A DNA stretch of 64,000 nt from Xanthomonas indica (lineage in GTDB: Bacteria; Pseudomonadota; Gammaproteobacteria; Xanthomonadales; Xanthomonadaceae): positions 2,030,501-2,094,500 of the forward strand of contig NZ_CP131914.1 of assembly GCF_040529045.1 (NCBI RefSeq), in the 5' to 3' direction. The notes beneath the pieces are model-generated. The model did no database searches. It saw only the letters and a program-made list of their open reading frames with translations, and was not told the origin of the DNA. Positions within the stretch are counted from its first letter, which is position 1; each line of letters opens with the position of its first letter. The translations under genes and the position numbers were made by a program. Below, one piece after another: positions 44,955-55,127 of the stretch.

Positions 44955-46487
44955 ATGACTCACCGTATCCGCCACCATCTGTTGGGCCTGCTGGCGCTGA
45001 CCGTGCCGCTGGCCGCCTGCGCGCAGCAGCCCAGCCCCAGCGCCGCCAGCGCCACGCCGCCGGCCGCGCAGTCCGCGCCGGCACCGCAACTGGTCGGCAA
45101 CCTTCCCGATTTCACCCGGCTGGTCGAGCAGGTCGGGCCGGGCGTGGTCAATGTCGAGACCACCATCAGCCGCCGCGCCGCGGCCGCGCGCTCCGGCGGC
45201 GGCATGCCCGACGACGACCAGATCCCCGAGTTCTTCCGCCGCTTCTTTGGTCCGGAGGGCATGCCGGGCATGCCCGGGCAGCCGCGCGGCGGCGCGCCGG
45301 ACGACGATGGTCCCGCGGGCCGCTCGATGGGCTCGGGCTTCATCATCTCGCCCGATGGCTACGTGCTGACCAACCACCACGTGGTCGACGGCGCCAGCGA
45401 GGTCAAGGTCAAGCTCACCGACCGCCGCGAGTTCACCGCCAAGGTGGTCGGCAGCGACCAGCAGTACGACGTGGCGCTGCTGAAGATCGACGGCAAGAAC
45501 CTGCCGACGGTGCGCATCGGCGACTCCAACCTGCTCAAGCCCGGCCAGTGGGTGGTGGCGATCGGCTCGCCGTTCGGCCTGGACCACTCGGTCACCGCCG
45601 GCATCGTCAGCGCCACCGGTCGCAGCAACCCTTATGCCGACCAGCGCTACGTGCCGTTCATCCAGACCGACGTGGCGATCAACCAGGGCAATTCCGGCGG
45701 CCCGCTGCTCAACACCCGCGGCGAAGTGGTCGGCATCAACTCGCAGATCTTCTCCGCCTCCGGCGGCTACATGGGCATCAGCTTCGCGATCCCGATCGAC
45801 CTGGCGATGAGCGCGGTCGAGCAGATCAAGAAGACCGGCAAGGTCACCCGCGCCCAGCTTGGGGTGATGGTCGGCGCCATCGATTCGCTGAAGGCGCAGG
45901 GCCTGGGCCTGCCGGATACGCGCGGCGCGCTGGTCAACCAATTGGTCCAGGGCAGCCCGGCGGCCAAGGCCGGGCTGGAAGTGGGCGATGTGATCCGCAC
46001 GGTCAACGGCACCGAGATCGGCGCCTCCAGCGACCTGCCGCCGATGATCGGCGCGATGCAGCCGGGCGCCAAGGTGCGCCTGGGCATCCTGCGCGACGGC
46101 AAGCCGCGCGAGCTGACCGTGCAGTTGACCGCGCTGGCCGACGACGCCCAGCCCAACGCCGGCCCGGTGGTGGGCGACAACGCCGCCCCGGCCACCGGGG
46201 CCAACGCGCTGCTCGGCATCGACGTGGCGGATCTGGACGCCGCCACCCGCCAGCAACTGGGCGTGGAGCCGGGCAAGGGCGTGCGCATCACCGCGGTGAC
46301 CGGCCGCGCCGCGCGCGACGCGCAGCTGGTGCCGGGCATGGTGATCCTGCAGGTCGGGCGCACGCCGATCGGCAGCGTGGCGGCCCTGAACCAGCAGCTG
46401 AGCGCCTACAAGAAGGGCGACGTGGTGATGCTGCTGATCCGCGTCCGCGACACCACCAGCTTCGTCGCGGTACGCGCCGGCGGCTGA
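44955..46487 (+). CDS. mucD: Periplasmic serine protease MucD/DegP (HtrA family)
   Basis: 510 residues. Signal region LLGLLALTVPLAACAQQ contains a lipobox-like LAAC, so it may be a lipoprotein. Trypsin-like domain with catalytic His in TNHHVVDGAS, Asp in YDVALLKIDG and Ser in QGNSGGPLLNTRG. An inserted LA-loop (DDDQIPEFFRRFFGPEGMPGMPGQP) is typical of DegP/MucD. Two PDZ domains: LGVMVGAIDSLKAQGLGLPDTRGALVNQLVQGSPAAKAGLEVGDVI and LGIDVADLDAATRQQLGVEPGKGVRITAVTGRAARDAQLVPGMVI. Quality control of envelope proteins in the sigma-E operon. Start supported by CGGAGGC; 98 nt after rseA. Confidence 0.95.
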   Translation: MTHRIRHHLLGLLALTVPLAACAQQPSPSAASATPPAAQSAPAPQLVGNLPDFTRLVEQVGPGVVNVETTISRRAAAARSGGGMPDDDQIPEFFRRFFGPEGMPGMPGQPRGGAPDDDGPAGRSMGSGFIISPDGYVLTNHHVVDGASEVKVKLTDRREFTAKVVGSDQQYDVALLKIDGKNLPTVRIGDSNLLKPGQWVVAIGSPFGLDHSVTAGIVSATGRSNPYADQRYVPFIQTDVAINQGNSGGPLLNTRGEVVGINSQIFSASGGYMGISFAIPIDLAMSAVEQIKKTGKVTRAQLGVMVGAIDSLKAQGLGLPDTRGALVNQLVQGSPAAKAGLEVGDVIRTVNGTEIGASSDLPPMIGAMQPGAKVRLGILRDGKPRELTVQLTALADDAQPNAGPVVGDNAAPATGANALLGIDVADLDAATRQQLGVEPGKGVRITAVTGRAARDAQLVPGMVILQVGRTPIGSVAALNQQLSAYKKGDVVMLLIRVRDTTSFVAVRAGG

Positions 46488-46646
46488 TCCCGCGCGCCCG
46501 GCCGTGGCCGGGCGCCATCCCCGGCGCCGATCCAGCCGGGTCGGCGCCCGGGGCCGGGGGGCGAATCCGGCGGTCGTCACCAGCGGCCGCCGGCCATGCG
46601 ATAATGGCCCGTTATCCTGACGACGGTCCTGGCCGCCGCCCACCTC

Positions 46647-48452
46647 ATGTCCTCTGATTCGATGCGGAACATCCGCAACTTCTCCATCATCGCCCACGTC
46701 GACCACGGCAAATCGACCCTGGCCGATCGCATCATCCAACTCTGCGGCGGCCTGCAGGCGCGCGAGATGGAAGCGCAGGTGCTCGACTCCAACCCGATCG
46801 AGCGCGAACGCGGCATCACCATCAAGGCCCAGTCCGTGTCGCTGCCGTACACCGCGCAGGACGGGCAGGTCTACCACCTGAACTTCATCGACACCCCCGG
46901 CCACGTCGACTTCTCCTACGAGGTCAGCCGCTCGCTGGCCGCCTGCGAGGGCGCGCTGCTGGTGGTGGACGCGGCGCAGGGCGTGGAAGCGCAGTCGGTG
47001 GCCAACTGCTACACCGCGGTGGAGCAGGGCCTGGAAGTGGTGCCGGTGCTGAACAAGATCGACCTGCCCACCGCCGACATCGACCGCGCCAAGGCCGAGA
47101 TCGAGGCGGTGATCGGCATCGACGCCACCGACGCGGTCGCGGTCAGCGCCAAGACCGGGCTGAACGTGCGCGACGTGCTGGAGGCGATCGTGCAGCGCAT
47201 CCCGCCGCCGGTGCCGCGCGACACCGACAAGCTGCAGGCGCTGATCATCGACTCCTGGTTCGACAACTACCTGGGCGTGGTCTCGCTGGTGCGGGTGATG
47301 CAGGGCGAGATCAAGGCCGGCGACAAGCTGCTGGTGATGTCCACCGGCCGCACCCACCAGGTCGACAACGTCGGCGTGTTCACGCCCAAGCGCAAGGTGC
47401 TGCCGGCGCTGCGCGCGGGCGAGGTGGGCTGGGTCACCGCCAGCATCAAGGACGTGCACGGCGCGCCGGTCGGCGACACCCTGACCCTGGCCGGCGACCC
47501 GGCCAGCAAGCCGCTGCCCGGCTTCCAGGAAATGCAGCCGCGCGTGTTCGCCGGCCTGTTCCCGGTCGATGCCGAGGACTACACCAACCTGCGCGAGGCG
47601 CTGGACAAGCTGCGCCTGAACGACGCGGCGCTGCGCTTCGAGCCGGAAAGCTCCGAGGCGATGGGTTTCGGCTTCCGCTGCGGCTTCCTCGGCATGCTGC
47701 ACATGGAGATCGTGCAGGAGCGCCTGGAGCGCGAGTACAACCTGGACCTGATCAGCACCGCGCCGACGGTGGTCTACGAGGTGCTGAAGACCGACGGCAG
47801 CATCATCAGCATGGACAACCCGGCCAAGCTGCCGCCGGTGAACATGGTCGAGGAGATCCGCGAGCCGATCATCCGCGCCAACATCCTCACCCCCGAGGAA
47901 TACATCGGCAACATCATCAAGCTGTGTGAGGAAAAGCGCGGCAGCCAGATCGGCATCAACTACCTGGGTAGCCAGGTGCAGATCAGCTACGAACTGCCGA
48001 TGGCCGAGGTGGTGCTGGACTTCTTCGACAAGCTCAAGTCGGTCAGCCGCGGCTACGCCTCGCTGGACTACCACTTCGTGCGCTTCGACACCGGCCCGTT
48101 CGTGCGCGTGGACGTGCTGATCAACGGTGACAAGGTCGATGCGCTGTCGCTGATCGCGCACCGCAGCCACGCCGATCGCCGCGGCCGCGAGCTGTGCGAG
48201 AAGATGAAGGACCTGATCCCGCGGCAGATGTTCGACGTGGCGATCCAGGCCGCGATCGGCTCGCAGATCATCGCCCGCACCACGGTCAAGGCGATGCGCA
48301 AGAACGTGCTGGCCAAGTGCTATGGTGGCGACGTCTCGCGCAAGAAGAAGCTGTTGGAAAAGCAGAAAGAAGGCAAGAAGCGCATGAAGCAGGTCGGCCG
48401 CGTGGAAATCCCGCAGGAAGCCTTCCTGGCTGTGCTGCAGATGGACAAGTAG
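46647..48452 (+). CDS. lepA: Translation elongation factor 4 (LepA)
   Basis: 601-residue GTPase that acts on stalled or initiating ribosomes. G1 HVDHGKST, G2 RGITIKAQ, G3 DTPGHVDF, G4 NKID. EF-G-like domains II, III and V, then the LepA-specific C-terminal domain ending [36 protein letters not shown]. An upstream -10-like GATAAT lies at 46600-46605. Start at 46647 (MSSDSMRN) or 46662 (MRN); both fit. Between mucD and lepB, as in most gammaproteobacteria. Confidence 0.97.
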   Translation: MSSDSMRNIRNFSIIAHVDHGKSTLADRIIQLCGGLQAREMEAQVLDSNPIERERGITIKAQSVSLPYTAQDGQVYHLNFIDTPGHVDFSYEVSRSLAACEGALLVVDAAQGVEAQSVANCYTAVEQGLEVVPVLNKIDLPTADIDRAKAEIEAVIGIDATDAVAVSAKTGLNVRDVLEAIVQRIPPPVPRDTDKLQALIIDSWFDNYLGVVSLVRVMQGEIKAGDKLLVMSTGRTHQVDNVGVFTPKRKVLPALRAGEVGWVTASIKDVHGAPVGDTLTLAGDPASKPLPGFQEMQPRVFAGLFPVDAEDYTNLREALDKLRLNDAALRFEPESSEAMGFGFRCGFLGMLHMEIVQERLEREYNLDLISTAPTVVYEVLKTDGSIISMDNPAKLPPVNMVEEIREPIIRANILTPEEYIGNIIKLCEEKRGSQIGINYLGSQVQISYELPMAEVVLDFFDKLKSVSRGYASLDYHFVRFDTGPFVRVDVLINGDKVDALSLIAHRSHADRRGRELCEKMKDLIPRQMFDVAIQAAIGSQIIARTTVKAMRKNVLAKCYGGDVSRKKKLLEKQKEGKKRMKQVGRVEIPQEAFLAVLQMDK

Positions 48453-48454
48453 CT

Positions 48455-48541
48455 GGGAATCGTGAATAGGGAATGGGGAATGGAAGGAGCGCATGCTCTT
48501 GCCTTCCCGATTTCCCATTCTCCATTCCCGATTCCCATTCC
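48455..48541. repeat. Paired heptamer arrays between lepA and lepB
   Basis: Four G-rich heptamers (GGGAATC-GTGAATA-GGGAATG-GGGAATG, 48455-48482) start just after the lepA stop. A C-rich array of about six ATTCCCG-type units (48503-48541) ends 12 nt before the lepB ATG. The arms are complementary and could form a hairpin around a 20-nt loop in the transcript. Confidence 0.9.
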
Positions 48542-48553
48542 AAAGGAATACGA

Positions 48554-49354
48554 ATGAAATGGTTTGAAATCGCGCTGGTGGTCCTGACCTTCGCCACCGG
48601 CATCATCACCCTGCTGGACAAGCTGTTCTTCGCCAAGCGCCGTGCCGCGCGGGCCGGGTTGCTGGACGCCGAGCCGGTGCTGGTGGACTACTCGCGGGCG
48701 TTCTTCCCGGTGCTGGCGGTGGTGCTGATCCTGCGCAGCTTCATCGCCGAGCCGTACAAGATCCCGTCCAGCTCGATGATGCCGAACCTGCTGGTCGGCG
48801 ATTTCATCCTGGTCAACAAGTTCTCCTACGGCTTCCGCCTGCCGATCACCAACCAGAAGATCATTCCGGTCGGCGAGCCCAAGCGCGGCGACGTGGTGGT
48901 GTTCAAGCCGCCGCACAAGCCGGACGAGAACTGGATCAAGCGCGTGATCGGCCTGCCGGGCGACCGCATCGGCTTCCACGGCGACACCCTGTACATCAAC
49001 GGCACGCCGATGAAGTACAAGGTGATGGGCGAGTACGTCGGCAAGGGCAAGGGCGCGGAAATGACCGGCGCCACGCTGCTCACCGAATACCTGCCGGGCC
49101 GTCCCCACACCGAACTGGAATGGATCGACCGCAACAATCCGGCCGGCCAGGGCGACTGGGTGGTGCCGCCGGGCAAGTACTTCGTGATGGGCGATAATCG
49201 CGACAACAGCGAGGACAGCCGGTTCTGGACCCAGACCCATTTCCTGCCCGAGGAGAACCTGCGCGGCAAGGCGTTCCTGATCTGGCTCAATTGCGAAGGG
49301 TGGTTCTGCAGCGGCAGTTTCGATCCGTCGCGGATCGGAACGACCATTCAGTGA
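48554..49354 (+). CDS. lepB: Signal peptidase I
   Basis: 266-residue inner membrane serine protease that removes Sec and Tat signal peptides. Two N-terminal membrane helices (WFEIALVVLTFATGIITLLDKLFF and AFFPVLAVVLILRSFIAEPYKIP). Catalytic Ser in IPSSSMMPNLLVGDFILVNKF and Lys in ENWIKRVIGLPGDRIG. The C-terminal box GDNRDNSEDSRFW is intact. ATG preceded by AAAGGA. It follows a heptamer pair after lepA. Confidence 0.97.
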   Translation: MKWFEIALVVLTFATGIITLLDKLFFAKRRAARAGLLDAEPVLVDYSRAFFPVLAVVLILRSFIAEPYKIPSSSMMPNLLVGDFILVNKFSYGFRLPITNQKIIPVGEPKRGDVVVFKPPHKPDENWIKRVIGLPGDRIGFHGDTLYINGTPMKYKVMGEYVGKGKGAEMTGATLLTEYLPGRPHTELEWIDRNNPAGQGDWVVPPGKYFVMGDNRDNSEDSRFWTQTHFLPEENLRGKAFLIWLNCEGWFCSGSFDPSRIGTTIQ

Positions 49355-49374
49355 CTTGCGTGAGGGGAAGCGCG

Positions 49375-49752
49375 ATGAAGCACAAGCAAAGTGGCATGAC
49401 CTTGACCTCGTTCGTGATCGTGCTGGCGGTGGTCGGATTCTTCGTCTACATCGGCATGAAGCTGTTCCCGATGTACATGGAGTTCTATGCCGTGCGCTCG
49501 GCGATGAAGGGCCTGGCGACGGAAGCCGGCAGCGCCGAGATGGACCCGTCGCAGGCCAAGGCCTCGCTGTTCCGGCGCCTGGACATCAACAACTCGGACA
49601 ACGTGAAGCCGAGCGACGTCACCTTCGAGCGCACCGATACCGGGGTGAAGATGCACGTGGCCTACGAAGTGCGCCGCCCGTTGATCGCCAATCTGGACGT
49701 GGTCGGCAAGTTCGACGCCACCCAGGACCTGACGACGCGTGGTGGCCAGTAA
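49375..49752 (+). CDS. DUF4845 pilin-like membrane protein
   Basis: 125 residues. N-terminus [37 protein letters not shown] resembles a type IV pilin-like helix, and the rest fits DUF4845 ([48 protein letters not shown]). Family members are always encoded between lepB and rnc in this order, but their function is unknown. Single membrane anchor predicted with a periplasmic domain. Overlaps rnc by 14 nt, so the two are coupled. Confidence 0.88.
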   Translation: MKHKQSGMTLTSFVIVLAVVGFFVYIGMKLFPMYMEFYAVRSAMKGLATEAGSAEMDPSQAKASLFRRLDINNSDNVKPSDVTFERTDTGVKMHVAYEVRRPLIANLDVVGKFDATQDLTTRGGQ

Positions 49753-50422
49753 GACCATCCTGCGCGGTGACCGCATCGGTCACCGCTTCGCCGAGCCGCA
49801 GTTGCTGGCGCAGGCGCTGACCCATCGCAGCGCCGGTGCGCCGCACAACGAACGCCTGGAGTTCCTCGGCGACGGCATCGTCAACCTGCTGATCGCCGAG
49901 GCGCTGTACCAGCGCTGGCCCAAGGCCGACGAAGGCGCGCTGACCCGCGCCCGCGCCGAGCTGGTGCGCGAGGCCTCGCTGGCCGCGATCGGCCGGCAGC
50001 TGGAGCTGGGCGAACGCCTGACCCTGGGGCCGGGCGAGATGAAGTCCGGCGGCCATCGCCGCGACTCGATCCTGGCCGATGCGGTGGAGGCCGTGGTCGC
50101 GGCGATCTACCTGGATGCCGGCTTCGAGACCTGCCGCGCCACGATCCTGCCCTGGTTCGAGGCGGCGCTGGCGGCGCTGCCGGTCGGCAAGGTGGAGAAG
50201 GACGCCAAGACCCGCCTGCAGGAATGGCTGCAGGCCCGGCAGCGGAGCCTGCCGGCCTACGAACTGATCAGCGAGACCGGCGACGACCACGCCAAACTAT
50301 TCCGGGTACGCTGCGTACTCGCCGAGCCCGCCCTGGTGACCGAGGGCGAGGGCACCTCGCGGCGCCTGGCCGAGCAGCAGGCCGCCGCCGCCGCCATCGA
50401 GCAACTGGATTCGAGCAAGTGA
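49739..50422 (+). CDS. rnc: Ribonuclease III
   Basis: 227-residue double-strand-specific endonuclease that processes rRNA and mRNAs. Signature [21 protein letters not shown] carries the metal-binding Glu and Asp; the second acidic pair lies in [20 protein letters not shown]. The usual Ser after LEFLGD is Gly here. C-terminal dsRNA-binding domain: [22 protein letters not shown] to [16 protein letters not shown]. The start is GTG at 49739, or the next codon, also GTG, at 49742; both lie inside the upstream gene. It overlaps era by 4 nt (GTGA). Confidence 0.97.
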   Translation: MVASKTILRGDRIGHRFAEPQLLAQALTHRSAGAPHNERLEFLGDGIVNLLIAEALYQRWPKADEGALTRARAELVREASLAAIGRQLELGERLTLGPGEMKSGGHRRDSILADAVEAVVAAIYLDAGFETCRATILPWFEAALAALPVGKVEKDAKTRLQEWLQARQRSLPAYELISETGDDHAKLFRVRCVLAEPALVTEGEGTSRRLAEQQAAAAAIEQLDSSK

Positions 50423-51324
50423 ACGAGCAAGCCACCCCCCCTTACCGCAGCGGCAGCGTGGCCGTGATCGGCCGCCCCAACGTGGGCAAGTCCACCCTGA
50501 CCAACGCCCTGGTGGGCGCCAAGGTCAGCATCGTCTCCAACCGGCCGCAGACCACCCGGCACCGGCTGCTGGGCATCGCCAGCTTCCCGGCCGGCCAGTT
50601 GCTGCTGGTCGATACCCCGGGCCTGCACCGCGAGCAGAAGCGCGCCATGAACCGGGTGATGAACCGCGCCGCGCGCGGCTCGCTGGAAGGCGTGGACGCC
50701 GGCCTGCTGGTGATCGAAGCCGGGCGTTGGGACGAGGAGGACACGCTGGCGTTCAACGTGCTCAGCGACGCCGGCATTCCGGTGGTGCTGGTGGTCAACA
50801 AGGTCGACCGGCTCAAGGACAAGACCGCGCTGCTGCCGTTCCTGCAGCAGGTCAGCGAGGGCCGCAGCTTCGCCGCGGTGCACCCGATCTCCGCGCTCAA
50901 GCGCAAGGGCCTGGAGGCGCTGGTGCGCGACCTGCTGGCCTTGGTGCCGGAAGCGCCGCCGATGTTCGGCGAGGACGAGATCACCGACCGCAGCCAGCGC
51001 TTCCTGGCCGGCGAACTGGTGCGCGAGCAGTTGATGCGCCAGCTCGGCGAGGAACTGCCGTACGCGACCACCGTGGAGATCGAACGCTTCGCCGAGGACG
51101 GCGCGCTGCTGCGCATCGGCGCGGTGATCTGGGTCGAGCGCGAAGGCCAGAAAGCCATCGTGATCGGCAAGGGCGGCACCCGCCTGAAGGACATCGGCGC
51201 CAAGGCCCGCCAGCAGATGGAGCGCCTGTTCGGCGCCAAGGTGTTCCTGGAGACCTGGGTGCGCGTGCGCGAGGGCTGGTCCGACGACGAGGCGGCGCTG
51301 AAGGCGTTCGGGTACGGGGAATAA
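50419..51324 (+). CDS. era: Ribosome-assembly GTPase Era
   Basis: 301 residues. GTPase domain with G1 GRPNVGKST, switch [12 protein letters not shown]3 DTPGLH and G4 NKVD. C-terminal KH domain with [40 protein letters not shown], which binds the 16S rRNA 3' end. GTG start overlapping the rnc stop indicates translational coupling. Length is typical. The last codon is followed at once by G-rich heptamers. Confidence 0.97.
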   Translation: MNEQATPPYRSGSVAVIGRPNVGKSTLTNALVGAKVSIVSNRPQTTRHRLLGIASFPAGQLLLVDTPGLHREQKRAMNRVMNRAARGSLEGVDAGLLVIEAGRWDEEDTLAFNVLSDAGIPVVLVVNKVDRLKDKTALLPFLQQVSEGRSFAAVHPISALKRKGLEALVRDLLALVPEAPPMFGEDEITDRSQRFLAGELVREQLMRQLGEELPYATTVEIERFAEDGALLRIGAVIWVEREGQKAIVIGKGGTRLKDIGAKARQQMERLFGAKVFLETWVRVREGWSDDEAALKAFGYGE

Positions 51325-51328
51325 CGCC

Positions 51329-51539
51329 GGGAATAGTGAATCGGGAATCGGATTTCCGCGTGTCCCAGGCAATCGTGGTATGTGTAGGAGCGGCTTCAGC
51401 CGCGACCGGTTTTCCCGGTAACCTCCATCGCCGCTGAAGCTGCTCCTGCCGGAAAAGCCGCCTTTTCATCGGATCGCTCGGCAATGATTCGGGCCTGCCT
51501 TCCGATTCCCCATTCCCTACTCCCCATTCCCAGCTCCCA
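51329..51539. repeat. Heptamer pair enclosing a REP pair, between era and recO
   Basis: Three G-rich heptamers (51329-51349) follow the era stop. A GTAG REP pair lies at 51384-51449 (right unit degenerate, CCGCTGAAGCTGCTCCTGC). Five C-rich heptamers in perfect phase (51505-51539) end 5 nt before the recO TTG start. No gene in this 220-nt interval. Confidence 0.9.
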
Positions 51540-51544
51540 CCGCC

Positions 51545-52402
51545 TTGATCGAGCACGAACCCGGTTTCGTCCTGCATGCGCGGCCCTGGCGCGAGACCAG
51601 CCTGCTGGTGGAGGTGCTGAGCGTGCACCACGGCCGGCTCGGCGTGCTGGCGCGCGGCGTGCAGGGGCCGAAAAAGCAGGCCTTGCGCGCGGCGCTGCAG
51701 CCGCTGCAGTCGATCCGCTTCAGCGCGCAGCGCCGCGGCGAACTGGCGCAACTGCGCGCGGCCGAGGCCGTGGACACGGCGCCGCGGCTCAGCGGCGAGG
51801 CGATGCTGGCCGGCTTCTACATCAACGAACTGACCCTGCGCCTGGCGCCGCGCGACGACCCGGCGCCGGACCTGTACCTGGCCTATGCGCGGGTGCGGGC
51901 GCGGCTGGCGGCCGAGGCGCCGCTGGCCTGGTCGCTGCGCTGCTTCGAGCGCGACCTGCTGGAGGCGCTGGGCGTGGGCTTCGACCTGCGCCACGACGGC
52001 GACGGCGAGCCGATCGACCCGGCCGCGCGCTATGTGCTCGACGCCGAGCACGGACCGCGCCGGTTGTTGAGCGACCGCGGCCACGACCAGCGCAGCGGGA
52101 TGGCGACCGGGCGCGCCCTGCTGGCCCTGGCCGACGACGCCGAACCGGTCGCCGAGGATCTGCCCGGCCTGCGCCGCGGCATGCGCGTGGTGCTGCTGCA
52201 CCACCTCGGCGGGCGCGGCCTGAAGTCCTGGGAAATGGTCGAGGACCTGGCGCGGCAGCGCAGCGCCGCCGCCACCGCGGCGGAGTCGGCAGTGACCGTG
52301 GCGACGCCGGAGGCGGACGCGGAGCTGGATGCGCAGGCCGATTCGACGTTGGCGTCCACGCCGGAGGCGCCGCTTCGGTCGCCGCCGTCCGCGGCATCGT
52401 GA
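51545..52402 (+). CDS. recO: DNA repair protein RecO
   Basis: 285 residues; mediator that loads RecA in the RecFOR pathway. N-terminal OB fold: [58 protein letters not shown]. Helical middle region with [28 protein letters not shown] and [17 protein letters not shown]. The zinc-binding Cys of many RecO proteins are absent, as usual in gammaproteobacteria. The last 45 residues or so are an Ala/Glu/Pro-rich tail not found in E. coli RecO. TTG start with no Shine-Dalgarno behind a C-rich heptamer array. It ends the lepA-lepB-rnc-era-recO run; pdxJ does not follow. Confidence 0.95.
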   Translation: MIEHEPGFVLHARPWRETSLLVEVLSVHHGRLGVLARGVQGPKKQALRAALQPLQSIRFSAQRRGELAQLRAAEAVDTAPRLSGEAMLAGFYINELTLRLAPRDDPAPDLYLAYARVRARLAAEAPLAWSLRCFERDLLEALGVGFDLRHDGDGEPIDPAARYVLDAEHGPRRLLSDRGHDQRSGMATGRALLALADDAEPVAEDLPGLRRGMRVVLLHHLGGRGLKSWEMVEDLARQRSAAATAAESAVTVATPEADAELDAQADSTLASTPEAPLRSPPSAAS

Positions 52403-52491
52403 TGGCGTCGGATCGGCAGCGCCGGGCAGTCGGCACGACGGTGCCAGCGTGCGCCTGCGTCGGCCGCACCTCAACCGGAGGCGGGTAGTTC

Positions 52492-52566
52492 GTAGGAGCG
52501 GCTCTTGTCCCCTTTTGCGGGATCAGCCGCGCCGGGCGTTCCTGGCAATGCCCGGCGCAGCCAATC
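52492..52566. repeat. REP unit interrupted by a 19-nt hairpin insertion
   Basis: GTAGGAGCGGCT is separated from TCAGCCGCGCCGGGC by CTTGTCCCCTTTTGCGGGA (52504-52522). The insertion falls at the loop of the REP hairpin and has its own TCCC/GGGA stem. A degenerate reverse arm (GCCCGGCGCAGCC) follows near 52550. Confidence 0.8.
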
Positions 52567-52686
52567 TCGCAGAAGGGAAGAAGAGCCGTTTCCGTAACGC
52601 CGCTTCATCGTGATCGGCGGCGTCCACGCGTGAGTGCCGCGCTGCTGTTGCGGCCGCGCGCAGCGACAGCCGCGGCAGGCAGCCGC

Positions 52687-54867
52687 TCAGCGCCAATCGA
52701 TCCGCAGGCTCAGCGCGGCATTGCGCGCCTCGCCCAGCGTGTGCTGGTTCCAGTAGCTGCGATCGAACAGATTGTTGAGGTTGCCGGTCAACAGCGCGTC
52801 GTAGCCGCCCAGCGTGGTGGCGTACTGGAAGCCCACCGCGGCGACGGTGTGCCCGGGGATGAGCACGCGGTTCTGATCCTCGTAATACGCGTCGCCGGAG
52901 TAGCGCACGTTGCCGTGCAGGCTCAGGCCACGCACGCCCGGTACGCGCCAGGTGGCATTGGCCAGCAGTTGCCGGCGTGCGGCGCCGGCCGGGCGGTTGC
53001 CGCGCAGGGCCGCGTTGTCCGGCGACAGATCCTCCAGACGCGGGTCCATCCACAGCCCGCCGCCGCCCAGTTCCAGATCGTCGGTCACGCCGACGCTGCC
53101 GATCACTTCCAGTCCGCGATACAGGGTCAGGCCGTCCTGGGTCAGGTAGCGCTGGCCGTCGCGGTAGGCGTCGATCTGGGCGCCGCGTTCGATGCGGAAC
53201 GCGGCGGTGGTCAGGGCGAAGCGCCCGCTCTGCAACTTGGCGCCCAACTCGTACTGCTTGCTCACCGTCGGTTGCAGCACGCTGCCGGCATTGGCGTAGG
53301 CGAGCACCGCATCGCTCCCCACGCGGCTGCCCGGTTCCAGTGCTTCCACGTAGCTGGCGTAGAGCGAGATGTCGTCGATGGGTTTGTAGATCAGCGCGAC
53401 GGTCGGGGTCGTCACCGAGGTGCGGTAACCGCTGTCCACGGCCGCGTCGCCATCCAGATCGCGCTGCTGATAGTCCACGTGGCGCGCGCCGAGGATGGCC
53501 CGCCAGTGCTCGCCGAACTGCATGGTGTCGCTGACGAACACCGCCTTCTGGCGCAGGTCGGCGCTGACCGGCGCCAGGCTGTAGTCCGGGCGGCGGGTCG
53601 GGCGGTAGGTCTGCTGGCGGTAGAGGTTGCCGGTGAACTCCTGGCTCCAGGAGAACGCCTTGCTCCATTGATCCCATTGGCGCTGCACCGAGGCGCCGAA
53701 CACCAGCGTGTGCGCGATCGGGCCGGTGTCTGCGTGGCCGGTGACCAGCAGTTGCGCTGCGCTGTTGCGCAGCACTCCGGCGAAGTCGTAGACCACGCCA
53801 TCGTAGTCGCCGGCTTCATTGAGCAGGTTGCCGAACGTCTTGTGCGATTCGTGCCGGCGGCGGCTGCCGCCCAGGCTCAGCGCCGCGCTCCAGCGTTCGT
53901 CGATGCGCCAGGTCAGGCCGGTGGTCGCGTGCAGCAGGGCGGTCCTGTAATAGGCGCCGTCGACGCGGATCTTGGCGTAGTCGTTGGTCGGTCGCGGCAG
54001 GTGCGCGCCGTCGTAGCTGTCCCAGTAGAAGTACAGCGGTTCGTGCTCGAGCGTGTTGCGCTCGTGCACCACTTCCGCATGCCAGGTCAGGTTCTCGGCG
54101 ATCGGTTGCTCGACCGCCAGCGCCAGCGTCTTCCGGTCGATGCCGGCGCCGTTGTAGGCATCGCCGCGTTCGATGCCGCCGTTGAGACGGTACCCGAAGG
54201 AGTCCGGCCCGTTGGCGCGCCCGCCGGCGTCGAGCTGGGCCGAGAATGCGCTGTCGTTGCGATAGCCGAAGGTGGTGGCCAGCAGCGCGGTGTCGGTGGG
54301 GCGCTTGGTCTGGTAGCTGACGATGCCGCCGGGCGTGCCGAAGCCGTACATGAAGCCGCCCAGGCCCTTCAGCGCCTGCACCGATTGCACCGCTTCCAGC
54401 GGGAACTCGCCGCCCCATTCCATCAGCATCGGCACGCCGTCTACGTAGAAATTGCGCACCTCGATGCCGCGGATCTGCGTACCCCACCAGTTGGTGCTGG
54501 CCGGCGGCTCGGCGGCGAACACCGACGGATCGTTGATGAAGATCTGCCCCAGCGTGGTGGCCTGGCGCCGCGCGATCTCGGGTTCTTCGACCAGCGCCAC
54601 CGAGAACGGCGTGTCCAGCAGGCGGGACGTGCCCAGCGCGCCGACCGCCGCGTCCTGCTGCAGGTCCAGGCTGAGCCGCTGGCCCTTGACCATGACCGTG
54701 TCCAGTTGCGTGGCATCGGCCGGTGGCTGGGCATCGCGGGTGTCGTCGTCGGTGGCGGCGTCCTGGGCGTTGGCCGAGGTGGACGCGGCGGCCACGAGGG
54801 CGACCAGCAAGGCGCGGGCGAGCAGGCCCATCGCCGGCGCTTGCCGGTGGAGTGAAGTCTGAAACAT
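52687..54867 (-). CDS. TonB-dependent siderophore receptor
   Basis: 726 residues. Sec signal GLLARALLVALVAAASTSANAQ after a 12-residue lead. TonB box region near TVMVKGQRLSLDL. Plug domain: SRLLDTPFSVALVEEPEIARRQATTLGQIFINDPSVFAAEPPASTNWWGTQIRGIEVRNFYVDGVPMLMEWGGEFPLEAVQSVQALKGLGGFMYGFGTPGGIVSYQTKRP. The barrel contains ISLYASYVEALEPGS and PTVSKQYELGAKLQ, typical of FhuE/FpvA-like ferric siderophore receptors. It ends RIDWR; the usual terminal aromatic is followed by one Arg. A strong Fur box lies 77 nt upstream, so it is iron-repressed. No biosynthesis or ABC import genes are adjacent; ligand unknown. Confidence 0.92.
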   Translation of the reverse strand: MFQTSLHRQAPAMGLLARALLVALVAAASTSANAQDAATDDDTRDAQPPADATQLDTVMVKGQRLSLDLQQDAAVGALGTSRLLDTPFSVALVEEPEIARRQATTLGQIFINDPSVFAAEPPASTNWWGTQIRGIEVRNFYVDGVPMLMEWGGEFPLEAVQSVQALKGLGGFMYGFGTPGGIVSYQTKRPTDTALLATTFGYRNDSAFSAQLDAGGRANGPDSFGYRLNGGIERGDAYNGAGIDRKTLALAVEQPIAENLTWHAEVVHERNTLEHEPLYFYWDSYDGAHLPRPTNDYAKIRVDGAYYRTALLHATTGLTWRIDERWSAALSLGGSRRRHESHKTFGNLLNEAGDYDGVVYDFAGVLRNSAAQLLVTGHADTGPIAHTLVFGASVQRQWDQWSKAFSWSQEFTGNLYRQQTYRPTRRPDYSLAPVSADLRQKAVFVSDTMQFGEHWRAILGARHVDYQQRDLDGDAAVDSGYRTSVTTPTVALIYKPIDDISLYASYVEALEPGSRVGSDAVLAYANAGSVLQPTVSKQYELGAKLQSGRFALTTAAFRIERGAQIDAYRDGQRYLTQDGLTLYRGLEVIGSVGVTDDLELGGGGLWMDPRLEDLSPDNAALRGNRPAGAARRQLLANATWRVPGVRGLSLHGNVRYSGDAYYEDQNRVLIPGHTVAAVGFQYATTLGGYDALLTGNLNNLFDRSYWNQHTLGEARNAALSLRIDWR

Positions 54868-54943
54868 GCGATGCCCCTGTTGCCGTAATGACCGGACGGG
54901 GCGATGGCTGGTCCGAAGATGTCGTCGGGGCGTTAATTTAGTT

Positions 54944-54962
54944 GATAAAGAATCTCATTTGC
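54944..54962 (-). promoter_or_regulatory. Fur box of the siderophore receptor
   Basis: Minus strand GCAAATGAGATTCTTTATC matches 14 of 19 positions of GATAATGATAATCATTATC. Located 77 nt before the receptor start. Predicts repression by Fe2+-Fur. Confidence 0.8.
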
Positions 54963-55102
54963 AACTTGGCCGTCACGAGCACCAGTGCAGTACGGGATCC
55001 GTGACGGGAGGTGGGGGACGAGAGTGGCCCAGGCCAGGATCGCAAGGCAGCGTCCGACGCGCCGGTCGCGGCCGACGCCGCCTCGCGCAGAAGATCGAAC
55101 GC

Positions 55103-55123
55103 CATCCCCAATCCCCAATCCCG
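55103..55123 (-). repeat. Three heptamers after the REC-HPt gene
   Basis: CATCCCC-AATCCCC-AATCCCG on the plus strand, that is, G-rich on the coding strand of the minus-strand gene that stops at 55128. It therefore keeps the rule of G-rich after a stop. Confidence 0.85.
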
Positions 55124-55127
55124 GCTC

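Noticed and set aside
44790-48518. Long minus-strand open frame across mucD and lepA
   Set aside because: It runs antisense to two well-defined genes and shows no recognisable domains.
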